A DNA stretch of 64,000 bases from Pseudomonas poae. GTDB lineage: Bacteria; Pseudomonadota; Gammaproteobacteria; Pseudomonadales; Pseudomonadaceae. Location of the stretch: contig CP034537.1 of the NCBI GenBank assembly GCA_004000515.1, positions 4,974,001 to 5,038,000 of the forward strand, in the 5' to 3' direction. A program made the position numbers and the translations under genes. Below, in pieces: positions 56,953 to 64,000 of this stretch (the stretch's first letter is position 1; every line of letters starts with the position of its first letter). The notes beneath the pieces were generated by a model. It was not told where the DNA came from and did no database searches. It saw only the letters and a list, made by a program, of their open reading frames with translations.

Positions 56953-57165
56953 CTAACCGCCTTGGGTGTCAATGTCGGCATCCGTTTCGGTCTTGACCTC
57001 AGGCTCCGGCTCGAAGTCGGGGCTGTAGTCGTTTTCTCGAGCCTTGGGGTCGCTGGCCGGCTTTGGGTCTTTCGGTGCATCGGCGGCAGTACCTGGAGCC
57101 GGTCTACTGCCATCGATGGCCGGGTCATTGCGGTCGGTGGTTTGGGGGTCGTCTGTTGTGCTCAT
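56953..57165 (-). CDS. Small acidic, Pro-rich hypothetical protein
   Basis: 70 residues, GAGGTGA seven bases before ATG. The protein is rich in Asp, Glu, Pro and Lys (TDDPQTTDRNDPAIDGSRP; FEPEPEVKTETDADID) with no hydrophobic core, so it is probably disordered. I do not recognise a family. The good ribosome site and stop position just behind the convergent antiporter gene support it as real. Confidence 0.6.
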   Translation of the reverse strand: MSTTDDPQTTDRNDPAIDGSRPAPGTAADAPKDPKPASDPKARENDYSPDFEPEPEVKTETDADIDTQGG

Positions 57166-57450
57166 GTGTCACCTCTTGGCAGTTCCTGAAAAACACACCC
57201 TGCGTCTAAGTAAGGTCTTGTGCAGAACAGTGAAGTTCCAATTATTCAGAAACCCGGGTTGCCCATCTGGATAAAACAATGCGTAGCGGTATCGAAGATC
57301 TCACCCGTGGCGCATGTCAACTTCACGCCCTGGCCTCGAATCGGCAAGTGGAAAAGTCCACGGCAAACGCATCATTCTCGACACTACGCCCTTAAATGGG
57401 CCCCCATCCAGTACGGTAAGCACCATCAACTTTGTTCCGCGCCACTTCAA

Positions 57451-57585
57451 TTAAGGGGTCGACTCGTCTGGAGGCGGATCACCCTCGATAAGCGGCACCT
57501 CTGCATCATCCATCAACGACCCTGGGTCTTCATTGCCGGGGTCGTTGAGCTCCTCGTCCCCTTCCTCCTCTCGCGGTTCTGACAT
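57451..57585 (-). CDS. Very small acidic hypothetical protein
   Basis: 44 residues from ATG 57585, which has a strong GGAGG site eight bases upstream. Composition is acidic and Pro-rich (SEPREEEGDEELNDPGNED; PLIEGDPPPDESTP), resembling the 70-residue protein downstream in style. It starts ten bases after the stop of the membrane protein gene, so the two are probably co-transcribed. Function unknown. The 285 bases between it and the next small gene hold no credible frame. Confidence 0.6.
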   Translation of the reverse strand: MSEPREEEGDEELNDPGNEDPGSLMDDAEVPLIEGDPPPDESTP

Positions 57586-57595
57586 GACAACCTCC

Positions 57596-58141
57596 TCATG
57601 AACCCGGATTGTCCACCTGGATATAAAACGCGTACGCCCCCAGCAACAGCCAAAACACCATGAACAGCCACGGCGCACGCATTGAGAATAGCAGCGACTT
57701 GCGATAGCCCTTGTGGGACGACTCGGTCTCACAGAACAACGGCGAGTCATCGTAGGCCAGCCCCATCACCGGCTCACTGCGCAGTAGTTCGCTTTGCTTG
57801 TAGTGCCAGTGGTCGATGATCTCGTACGCCGCGCGGATGCCGGGCCAGGCGTTCAGCGAGCTGAGGATGCCCAGCAGCACCAGGAACACCGGCACCACCA
57901 TCGTGAACAGCTTGCCCCACTCCGGGTTCAAGTTACCCATGCCAGACACAAAGGCGATCACCAGGAAGGATTGCGCCGTGAGGTAGGCGTCGGTGCGGTT
58001 GGCCAGGATGGTGGTTTCGTATTGGATCTCACGGCGATAGAAGTCGAGGCGGTCCTTGGGCGAGCCGAAGATCTTCGCGTTGTGTTCGCTGTGGTCGGTC
58101 AGGGCCGCCTCAGGGGTTTGGGGCGAGATGATTCTGGGCAC
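57596..58141 (-). CDS. Small membrane protein of unknown function
   Basis: 181 aa from GTG 58141, preferred because GGAG lies eight bases upstream and earlier codons lie in a REP element. It has a soluble N-terminal part (EAALTDHSEHNAKIFGSPKDRLDFYRREIQYETTI), then membrane segments SFLVIAFVSGMG, LFTMVVPVFLVLLGILSSLNA, and a C-terminal APWLFMVFWLLLGAYAFYI. The helical spacing is reminiscent of the RipA-type octameric membrane proteins, but I am not sure of the family. It heads a short minus-strand unit with the 44-residue protein. Confidence 0.65.
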   Translation of the reverse strand: MPRIISPQTPEAALTDHSEHNAKIFGSPKDRLDFYRREIQYETTILANRTDAYLTAQSFLVIAFVSGMGNLNPEWGKLFTMVVPVFLVLLGILSSLNAWPGIRAAYEIIDHWHYKQSELLRSEPVMGLAYDDSPLFCETESSHKGYRKSLLFSMRAPWLFMVFWLLLGAYAFYIQVDNPGS

Positions 58142-58226
58142 GGCAGTGCTCCACGCTAGGTCGAGTCTACTTAGAAGAATCGGCACAGCGTGAAGTTCAG
58201 ATAGTTTTCGCACCAATATGGAGCAT

Positions 58227-58320
58227 TGTAGTGAGCGGGCTTGCCCCGCGCTGGGCTGCGCAGCGGCCCCAAAAACAGGAGCGCTGCGCACTCCAGCGCG
58301 GGGCAAGCCCGCTCACTACA
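58227..58320. repeat. REPIN with perfect 28-bp arms
   Basis: TGTAGTGAGCGGGCTTGCCC starts the left arm (58227-58254); its exact complement closes the right arm (58293-58320), and pairing continues inwards with few mismatches. It occupies the 384-base gap 58142-58525 between the divergent membrane-protein and ATP-grasp genes; besides it, only the ATP-grasp promoter should be there. Confidence 0.85.
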
Positions 58321-58525
58321 CAAATGGAGGTTTCGGCACAGGCATTGCTTTATGCATTCATCACTGCCCGCACACAGGAGCATTCGTTACCCCCCGACCC
58401 AGAGCCGACCCCATAAGAAAGTAAGGACCAGGCCCGTTGGCACCCTCTGCCACGGCCTTATAAAAATGCGTTTTTTGAAACGGCAGTGCCACCCAAGCGT
58501 CCCTCGGCACTGACAAGGTACTGGA

Positions 58526-59933
58526 ATGGCTCGATCTTTCTTTGATGAAATGAATGACGCACACGGCGTGTGCCGTGCGCACTACCAGGATTTCTCCCGC
58601 TGGCTGGCGAATACGCCGCCGGAACTGCTGGCCCAACGGCGTCGCGAGGCCGATTTACTGTTCCACCGCGCAGGAATCACCTTCACCCTCTACGGCGACG
58701 AACAGGACACCGAGCGCCTGATCCCCTTCGATATCATCCCCGCAGCATCCCCGCCAGTGAGTGGAGCGTGATCGAACGCGGCTGCATCCAGCGCGTGAAT
58801 GCGCTGAACATGTTTCTCGCCGATATCTACCACGACCAACGCATCATCAAGGCCGGGATCATTCCGGCAGATCAGGTCCTGGGCAACGAGGGATATCAAA
58901 AGGCCATGATCGGCCTCGACCTGCACCGCGCCATCTACTCGCATATTTCCGGCGTGGACCTGGTACGCGATGGCGACGGCACCTACTACGTGCTTGAAGA
59001 CAACCTGCGCACCCCCAGCGGCGTGAGCTACATGCTCGAAGACCGCAAAATGATGATGCGACTGTTCCCCGAGGTCTTTGCCAAACAGCGCATTGCGCCG
59101 GTGGACCACTACCCCAACCTGCTGCTCAAGACGCTTAAAAGCTCCAGCCGCCTGGACAATCCCAACGTGGTGGTGCTGACCCCTGGCCGCTTCAACAGCG
59201 CATTCTTCGAACATGCCTTCCTCGCCCGGGAAATGGGCGTGGAGCTGGTTGAGGGCGCCGACCTGTTTGTGCAAGACCTCAAGGTGTTCATGCGCACCAC
59301 CGATGGGCCCAAGCCGGTGGACGTGATTTACCGGCGCATCGACGACGCCTTTCTCGACCCCAAGGCCTTCAACCCAGAGTCGATGCTCGGCGTGCCGGGC
59401 TTGGTCGCGGCTTACTGCGCGGGCAACGTGGTGCTGGCCAACGCCATCGGCACCGGCGTGGCCGACGACAAATCCATCTACCCCTATGTGCCGGAAATGA
59501 TCCGCTTCTACCTGGACGAAGAACCGGTGCTGCAAAACGTACCGACCTTCCAGTGCCGCAAGCCTGACGAGCTGTCCCACGTACTGGCCCATCTGCCGGA
59601 ACTGGTGGTCAAGGAAACCCAGGGCTCCGGGGGCTACGGCATGCTGGTGGGCCCTGCGTCATCGGCTGCCGAGATCGAGGACTTCCGCCAACGCATCAAG
59701 GCCCGTCCCCATGCGTATATCGCCCAGCCGACGTTGAGCCTGTCCACCTGCCCCACCTTTGTCGAAAACGGCATCGCCCCCGGCATATCGACCTGCGGCC
59801 CTTTGTGCTGTCGGGCAAGGAAACCAGGCTGGTGCCTGGCGGCCTGACCCGCGTCGCGTTGAAGGAAGGCTCGCTGATCGTCAACTCGTCGCAGGGCGGC
59901 GGAACCAAGGACACCTGGGTGGTGGAGGGCTGA
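58526..59933 (+). CDS. Circularly permuted ATP-grasp protein (DUF404/DUF407), two frameshifts
   Basis: Repaired length 469 aa. The N-terminal DUF404-like part is [24 protein letters not shown]; the ATP-grasp core includes [34 protein letters not shown], and [17 protein letters not shown], and it ends [11 protein letters not shown]. Breaks are at C-run 58738-58741 (five C restores [18 protein letters not shown]) and C-run 59777-59781 (six C restores [18 protein letters not shown]). Permuted ATP-grasp enzymes are predicted peptide-bond-forming ligases that work with alpha-E and transglutaminase-like partners. The alpha-E gene follows after two bases; the transglutaminase gene is not here. Confidence 0.9.
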
Positions 59934-59935
59934 GT

Positions 59936-60885
59936 ATGTTGAGTAGAACCGCCGCAGATCTGTACTGGATGTCCCGTTACCTGGAGCGCGCCGAAAACCT
60001 GGCACGCATGCTCGAAGTCAGCTATTCGCTGTCGCTGATGCCCCAGGCCGGGCGCAGTGATGGGCTGGACGAACTGGCAATGTCGCTGCTCAGCAGCGGC
60101 ACCCTAGACAGCTACCTGGAACGCCATAAGCAACTGGACGCTGAACGCATGCTGCACTTCTTCGCCCTCGACGAAGAAAACCCCGCCAGCATCTACAACT
60201 GCCTGCGCGCCGCCCGGGCAATGCCCACGCGGTGCGCGGACGAATTACCGCCGACATGTGGGAAAACCTCAACGCCACCTGGCTGGAAATGCGCAGCATC
60301 GCCGCCGGCGGCCTGGCGCGGCATGGCATCAGTCACTTCTGCGATTGGGTCAAGCAGCGTTCGCACCTGTTCCGCGGCGCGACCTCCGGCACCATCATGC
60401 GCAATGACGCCTACCGGTTTATCCGCCTGGGCACCTTCGTCGAGCGCGCAGACAACACGCTGCGCCTGCTGGATGCGCGCTACGAGATGTTTGGCGAGGA
60501 GTCGGAAGAAGTCAGCGACTTGTCGGCACGCGGTTACTACCAGTGGAGCGCCCTGCTCCGTGCGCTGTCGTCGTTCGAGGCGTATACCGAGCTGTACCCC
60601 AATGCATTGAACGCACGTTCGGTGTCCGAGCTGCTGCTGTTGCGCAGCGATGTGCCGCGCTCGTTGCATGCGTGTATCGAGGAGTTGAGCCATATCCTGT
60701 CGGACCTCCCCGGCAGTTATGGCCGCGCAGCGCAACGCCTGGCCGCCGAATTCGAGGCGCGGCTTCGGTACACGGGGATTGATGAGATTCTTGAGGACGG
60801 CTTGCACAGCCGGCTGACGGACTTCATCGACACGGTACGTGAGCTCGCGCGGGCGATACACAGCTCCTACCTGGAAGTGATTTAA
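59936..60885 (+). CDS. Alpha-E domain protein (DUF403), one frameshift
   Basis: Repaired length 316 aa, all helical: LSRTAADLYWMSRYLERAENLARMLEVSYSLSLMP, GTFVERADNTLRLLDARYEMF, LLLLRSDVPRSLHACIEELSHIL. The family has repeated E-containing helices thought to be an active or scaffolding site beside ATP-grasp ligases. The break is at G-run 60216-60218 (four G restores AARGNAHAVRGRITADMWENLN). It is coupled to the permuted ATP-grasp gene. The product of the pathway is unknown in the literature I know. Confidence 0.9.
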
Positions 60886-60904
60886 GCCACACAGAGGCCC
60901 AACA

Positions 60905-60933
60905 ATGTGGGAGCGGCTTGCCCGCTCCCACAT
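60905..60933. terminator. REP-derived hairpin between convergent genes
   Basis: ATGTGGGAGCGG and CCGCTCCCACAT form a perfect 12-bp stem with a five-base loop, 20 bases after the alpha-E stop and four bases beyond the msrA stop. Its position between two converging transcripts suggests that this REP unit ends both. Confidence 0.65.
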
Positions 60934-60936
60934 GGG

Positions 60937-61630
60937 TTATTGGTGTTTCACCAGCACCGGTTCGGCGCGGTATTGATCGGGGAACAATTTTTAAGCTGTG
61001 CCACTTTCGGCAGGTCATTGATCACGATGTACGGATAGGACGGGTTCTCGGTGAGGAAGTCCTGATGGTAAGACTCCGCCGGGTAGAACGACTTGCCCAT
61101 TTCGATCTGGGTCACGATGGGTTTATCGAACGATTTGGCGGCGTCCAACTGGGTGATATAGGCCTGGGCGACTTTTTGCTGTTCGGCATTCTGCGCAAAG
61201 ATCGCCGAGCGGTATTGAGTGCCAGTATCCGGGCCTTGACGGTTGAGTTCGGTGGGGTTGTGGGCGACTGAGAAGTAGATCTGCAACAGCTTGCCGTAGC
61301 TGATATTGCTGGGGTCGTAGGTGACGGAAACCGACTCGGCGTGGCCGGTATCGCCTTCGCTGACGGATTCGTATTGGGCCGTGTTCGCCGCGCCACCGTC
61401 ATAGCCGGAGACGGCGTTTTTCACGCCTTGCACGTGTTGGAACACGCCTTGGACGCCCCAGAAGCAACCGCCGGCGAATACTGCGGTTTGCAGGTTGCCC
61501 GGGGTGGCGGGCAGGTCCAGCGCCGGGGAGCGATCGCCACGGCGTCGTCGGACGGGCCGAAGGAGAAGGCGTGGGCTTGGCCAATAAACGCGGTCAACGC
61601 AAGCACGGGTAGGTATTTCGAAATTTTCAT
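60937..61630 (-). CDS. msrA: Peptide-methionine (S)-S-oxide reductase, exported, two frameshifts
   Basis: Repaired length 231 aa from ATG 61630 (GGAG upstream). A signal peptide (MKISKYLPVLALTAFIGQAHA) sends it to the periplasm. The active Cys is in AVFAGGCFWGVQGVFQHVQGV; further marks are GYDGGAANTAQYESVSEGDTGHAESVSVTYDP and YRSAIFAQNAEQQ. Breaks (plus view) are G-run 61525-61528 (five G restores AIAPPALDLPATPGN) and T-run 60988-60992 (six T restores QLKKLFPDQYRAEPVLVKHQ). It reduces the S-epimer of methionine sulfoxide in envelope proteins, with electrons from the DipZ-like protein encoded upstream. Confidence 0.92.
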
Positions 61631-61656
61631 AGATCTCACTCCAAAACACGGTCAAC

Positions 61657-61684
61657 TGTGGGAGCAGGCAAGCCAGCTCCCACA
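61657..61684. repeat. REP palindrome inside the msrB-dipZ-msrA unit
   Basis: TGTGGGAGC and GCTCCCACA (nine-base arms, ten-base centre AGGCAAGCCA) lie between the dipZ stop and the msrA start, on the transcribed path. Such intercistronic REPs can stabilise the upstream message or lower expression of the gene after it. Confidence 0.7.
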
Positions 61685-61701
61685 TTGATAGGGTTATCAA
61701 A

Positions 61702-63405
61702 TCAGCCAAAAGTAAAGGCGTAGGCCGCCACATTCGGGTCGAGGAATTCGATGGTGAACGTGCGGTCCTGCACGGCACCCGACTGGCGCACCAGCTGATA
61801 CAAGCGCTGTTCAGTCACCGTGCCGCTGCCATCCGGCGCCACATCCGTGCCGTGGGCATCGCCCGGTGCCTGGCCGTCAATCGTTACCTTGAAACGCACC
61901 GGCTTGCCGTCCGCGCCGGGCCCTAACACCAGGTGCAGGTCACGCGCATGAAAGCGGTACACGATGCGCCCACCGGCCTGGTCGAGGGTGACTTGCTGGC
62001 CGCCCACATTCCATTGGCCCTCCAGGGTCCAGTTGTTCAGGGCCAAGGGGCCGCTCTTGACGAAGTTCTCGGCGCGCTGGGAGCCCAGGTAGGTTTCCGG
62101 CGACTGCACCTCGTTCATGTCCGGTGCCTGTTGCACGCCCTTGGCGTCCGCTTCGATCAACCCGCCCGCCACATTTTTAGCCCCAGCCTCACGCAACAAT
62201 TGCTGGATAACGCGCTCGGACTCGGCGTAGTCGCCTTCGCCAAAATGGTGATAACGAATCTGGCCCTTGGCGTCGGCAAAGTAATGGGCCGGCCAGTATT
62301 GGTTGTTGAACGCGCGCCAGATCTTGTAGTTGTTGTCGATGGCCACCGGGTAGGTGATCCCAAGATCCTTCATGGCCTTGGTGACGTTGTTCACGTCCCG
62401 TTCAAAGGCGAACTCCGGCGCGTGCACGCCAATCACTACCAGGCCCTGGTCACGGTACTTCTCGGCCCAGGCCTTGACGTAAGGCAGCGTGCGCAAGCAG
62501 TTGATGCAGGAGTAGGTCCAGAAATCCACCAGCACGACCTTGCCCTTGAGCGCCTCGGCAGTCAGTGGCGGGCTGTTGAGCCATTGCACGGCACCGTCCA
62601 GCGGCGGCAACGCCCCTTCGATCGGCAGCGTGTCACTGCCATGGTTGGCGGCCATCATCATCGCCCCACTCTGCTGAGCCGGCTTGGCGCTCAGGCGATC
62701 CACCAGGCTTTGCTCCAGGCCGCCGGTCGAGGCCGTCGACAGCCGCGACAACACGCCGGTGTCCAGGCCCAAGGCGATTGCCGCCACACCGGCCAGCATC
62801 AACGCACCCAGGCCACGGCGCAGCCATTCACCGGCGCCGAGGGATTTTTTCATCACACCAAAGACTTTACCGCCGACCAACAGCGCCAGAGCCAGGGAGG
62901 TGGCAGCCCCGGCGGCGTACGCCAGCAGGAGCAAGGTAGTACCGATGCTGGCGCCCTGCAGCGCGGCACCGGTCAACACCAGCCCCAGGATGGGCCCGGC
63001 GCACGGTGCCCACAGCAACCCGGTGGCCACGCCGATGAGGAACGAAGCGCCCGGACGCGGCTTGGCGTCGGCCCCGGCGGCTTGCGACAGGCGACTGCCG
63101 GCGGCCACCAGCGGACGGGTCAGGCGTTCCGACAGTTGTGGAAACAATAGCGTTAAGCCGAACAGGGCAACGCACAGCAACGCGAGCCAGCGCCCGTATT
63201 GATTGACTTGCACCACCCAACCGCCGCCCACCGCCGCCAGCGTGGCTACCAGGGCGAACGTCACCGCCATCCCCGCTAACAGCGGCAAGCCACTGCGCAA
63301 AAACGGCTGCCCGGTGCGAGCGAAGACAAAAGGCAGAACAGGCAGGATGCACGGGCTGACGATTGTCAGCACGCCGCCCAGATACGCGAGAACCAGGAGC
63401 CACAT
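61702..63405 (-). CDS. dipZ: DipZ-like fusion: CcdA membrane domain, thioredoxin-like domain, C-terminal beta domain
   Basis: Intact 567 aa from ATG 63405 (AAGG upstream). Residues 1-220 are a CcdA-type thiol-electron carrier with Cys19 (SPCILPVLPF) and Cys135 (LLWAPCAGPILG). Residues about 270-420 are a thioredoxin-like domain with the CxxC pair Cys300/Cys303 (DFWTYSCINCLRTLPYV). The rest is a beta domain (YHHFGEGDYAESERVIQQLL; FHARDLHLVLGPGADGKPVRF). It moves reducing power from the cytoplasm to the periplasm. Between msrB and msrA, it is the obvious electron donor for both. Confidence 0.9.
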   Translation of the reverse strand: MWLLVLAYLGGVLTIVSPCILPVLPFVFARTGQPFLRSGLPLLAGMAVTFALVATLAAVGGGWVVQVNQYGRWLALLCVALFGLTLLFPQLSERLTRPLVAAGSRLSQAAGADAKPRPGASFLIGVATGLLWAPCAGPILGLVLTGAALQGASIGTTLLLLAYAAGAATSLALALLVGGKVFGVMKKSLGAGEWLRRGLGALMLAGVAAIALGLDTGVLSRLSTASTGGLEQSLVDRLSAKPAQQSGAMMMAANHGSDTLPIEGALPPLDGAVQWLNSPPLTAEALKGKVVLVDFWTYSCINCLRTLPYVKAWAEKYRDQGLVVIGVHAPEFAFERDVNNVTKAMKDLGITYPVAIDNNYKIWRAFNNQYWPAHYFADAKGQIRYHHFGEGDYAESERVIQQLLREAGAKNVAGGLIEADAKGVQQAPDMNEVQSPETYLGSQRAENFVKSGPLALNNWTLEGQWNVGGQQVTLDQAGGRIVYRFHARDLHLVLGPGADGKPVRFKVTIDGQAPGDAHGTDVAPDGSGTVTEQRLYQLVRQSGAVQDRTFTIEFLDPNVAAYAFTFG

Positions 63406-63440
63406 GGGATCGAACCTTATACGAATGAAAAGACATCGGC

Positions 63441-63941
63441 TTATGCCGCCGTAAACGTCATGGCCGAGCCATTCATGCAATAGCGTAGGCCGGTGGGCTG
63501 CGGGCCGTCGTCAAACACGTGCCCTTGGTGACCGCCGCAACGGCGGCAGTGGATTTCCTTGCGCACCACGCCGTAGGAGGTGTCGGTATGGCTGGCGACG
63601 GCGTTGTCCAACGGCTGCCAGAAACTCGGCCAACCGGTGTGGCTGTTGAACTTGGTGCTTGAGGAAAACAGCGGTAACGCACACCCGGCGCAGGCAAACA
63701 TGCCGGCGCGGTGTTCGTCATTCAGCGTGCTGGTGTAGGGCCGTTCGGTGCCCTCCTCGCGCAGGATGGCGTATTGCTCGGCGGTCAACAGGCTGCGCCA
63801 TTCGGCGTCGGTGTGGTTGACCTCGAAGGTTTCAGCGGCGTCGGCGTCGCTGACCAGGTCGAGCTGCTTGAGCAGGCCACCGGCCAGGACCGCGACACCC
63901 AGGCCACCACCGGCCAGCAATAGTTGTCGACGTGAGTACAT
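63441..63941 (-). CDS. msrB: Peptide-methionine (R)-S-oxide reductase, Tat-exported
   Basis: Intact 166 aa. The N-terminus SRRQLLLAGGGLGVAVLAGG is a twin-arginine signal, so it is folded before export. The MsrB core has zinc Cys84/Cys87 (ACAGC) and Cys132/Cys135 (HCRRCGGHQGHVF) and the active Cys155 (RYCMNGSAM). It reduces the R-epimer of methionine sulfoxide and complements the MsrA downstream. GAGGAG lies before ATG. The first gene of the msrB-dipZ-msrA unit, with its promoter in the last 60 bases of the window. Confidence 0.93.
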   Translation of the reverse strand: MYSRRQLLLAGGGLGVAVLAGGLLKQLDLVSDADAAETFEVNHTDAEWRSLLTAEQYAILREEGTERPYTSTLNDEHRAGMFACAGCALPLFSSSTKFNSHTGWPSFWQPLDNAVASHTDTSYGVVRKEIHCRRCGGHQGHVFDDGPQPTGLRYCMNGSAMTFTAA

Positions 63942-64000
63942 GTGTTTCTCCTCGATGCTTGACCGCTCACTACAACCGCAGCAATGGCGCCATCCTGAGC

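Noticed and set aside
579..61630. Treating the 26 frameshifted genes as pseudogenes
   Set aside because: Errors are almost all one base in homopolymers, evenly spread, and the sequence on both sides stays fully conserved; decay would not look like this.
1..64000. CRISPR array, tRNA, rRNA, insertion sequence, prophage or toxin-antitoxin module
   Set aside because: No regular spaced repeats, no transposase, integrase or phage genes and no recognisable tRNA or rRNA sequence were found; the only mobile-type sequences are REP/REPIN units.

Overview
The window looks like chromosomal DNA of a Pseudomonas of the P. fluorescens group. It is GC-rich, carries several Pseudomonas-type REP/REPIN palindromes (near 38.3, 40.5, 45.6, 58.2, 60.9 and 61.7 kb), and almost every gene family is typical of that genus (OprD porin, dsdXAC, RlhA, MsrAB-DipZ, NodT-type efflux, circularly permuted ATP-grasp/alpha-E pair). 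No rRNA, tRNA, CRISPR array, phage or insertion sequence was recognised.

A dominant property must be known before using any reading frame here. I count 46 single-base length differences (41 losses, 5 gains), nearly all in homopolymers, spread over 26 genes of every class. On both sides of each break the protein family continues perfectly in another frame. This looks like sequencing or assembly error, not gene decay. Spans below are therefore given for the whole intended gene and the break positions are stated in each entry.

Layout. 0-7.1 kb (+): DUF1329 / YCF48-like / RND-superfamily exporter trio, then MFS transporter, FAH-family hydrolase and cyclase-family hydrolase, probably one catabolic/export unit. 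7.2-7.7 kb (-): DUF4019 lipoprotein. 8.0-11.8 kb (+): D-serine use (dsdX permease, dsdA dehydratase, dsdC LysR regulator). 11.8-14.1 kb (-): flavin monooxygenase plus sulfonate-type binding protein. 14.4-20.3 kb (+): tripartite efflux pump in the order outer-membrane factor, adaptor, permease. 20.5-21.3 kb (+): PEP mutase/isocitrate lyase-family enzyme. 21.4-26.4 kb (-): sulfonate/taurine-type ABC transporter with a large DUF3604-like metallohydrolase, divergent from a GntR regulator. 27.2-33.2 kb (-): binding protein, arylsulfotransferase-like propeller, TonB-dependent receptor and a second flavin monooxygenase, divergent from a GlxA-type AraC regulator. Together 11.8-34.3 kb resembles an organosulfur scavenging region.

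34.6-45.6 kb is mixed: OprD porin, HxlR regulator, FabF-like ketosynthase, RidA, 23S rRNA hydroxylase RlhA, EamA exporter with divergent Lrp regulator, zinc alcohol dehydrogenase, LysR, HAD dehalogenase and class II aldolase. 45.7-52.7 kb is a coherent locus: aspartoacylase-family deacylase, TetR repressor, polar amino-acid ABC transporter, EamA transporter and an unusual aminotransferase-ABC ATPase fusion. A near-identical palindrome overlaps a candidate -35 box both in the deacylase/tetR gap and before the fusion operon, suggesting one repressor controls both. 52.7-58.1 kb: CDP-diacylglycerol pyrophosphatase, aldo/keto reductase, LysR, CPA1 antiporter and three small or unknown proteins. 58.5-60.9 kb: ATP-grasp/alpha-E pair. 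60.9-63.9 kb (-): periplasmic methionine sulfoxide repair operon msrB-dipZ-msrA.
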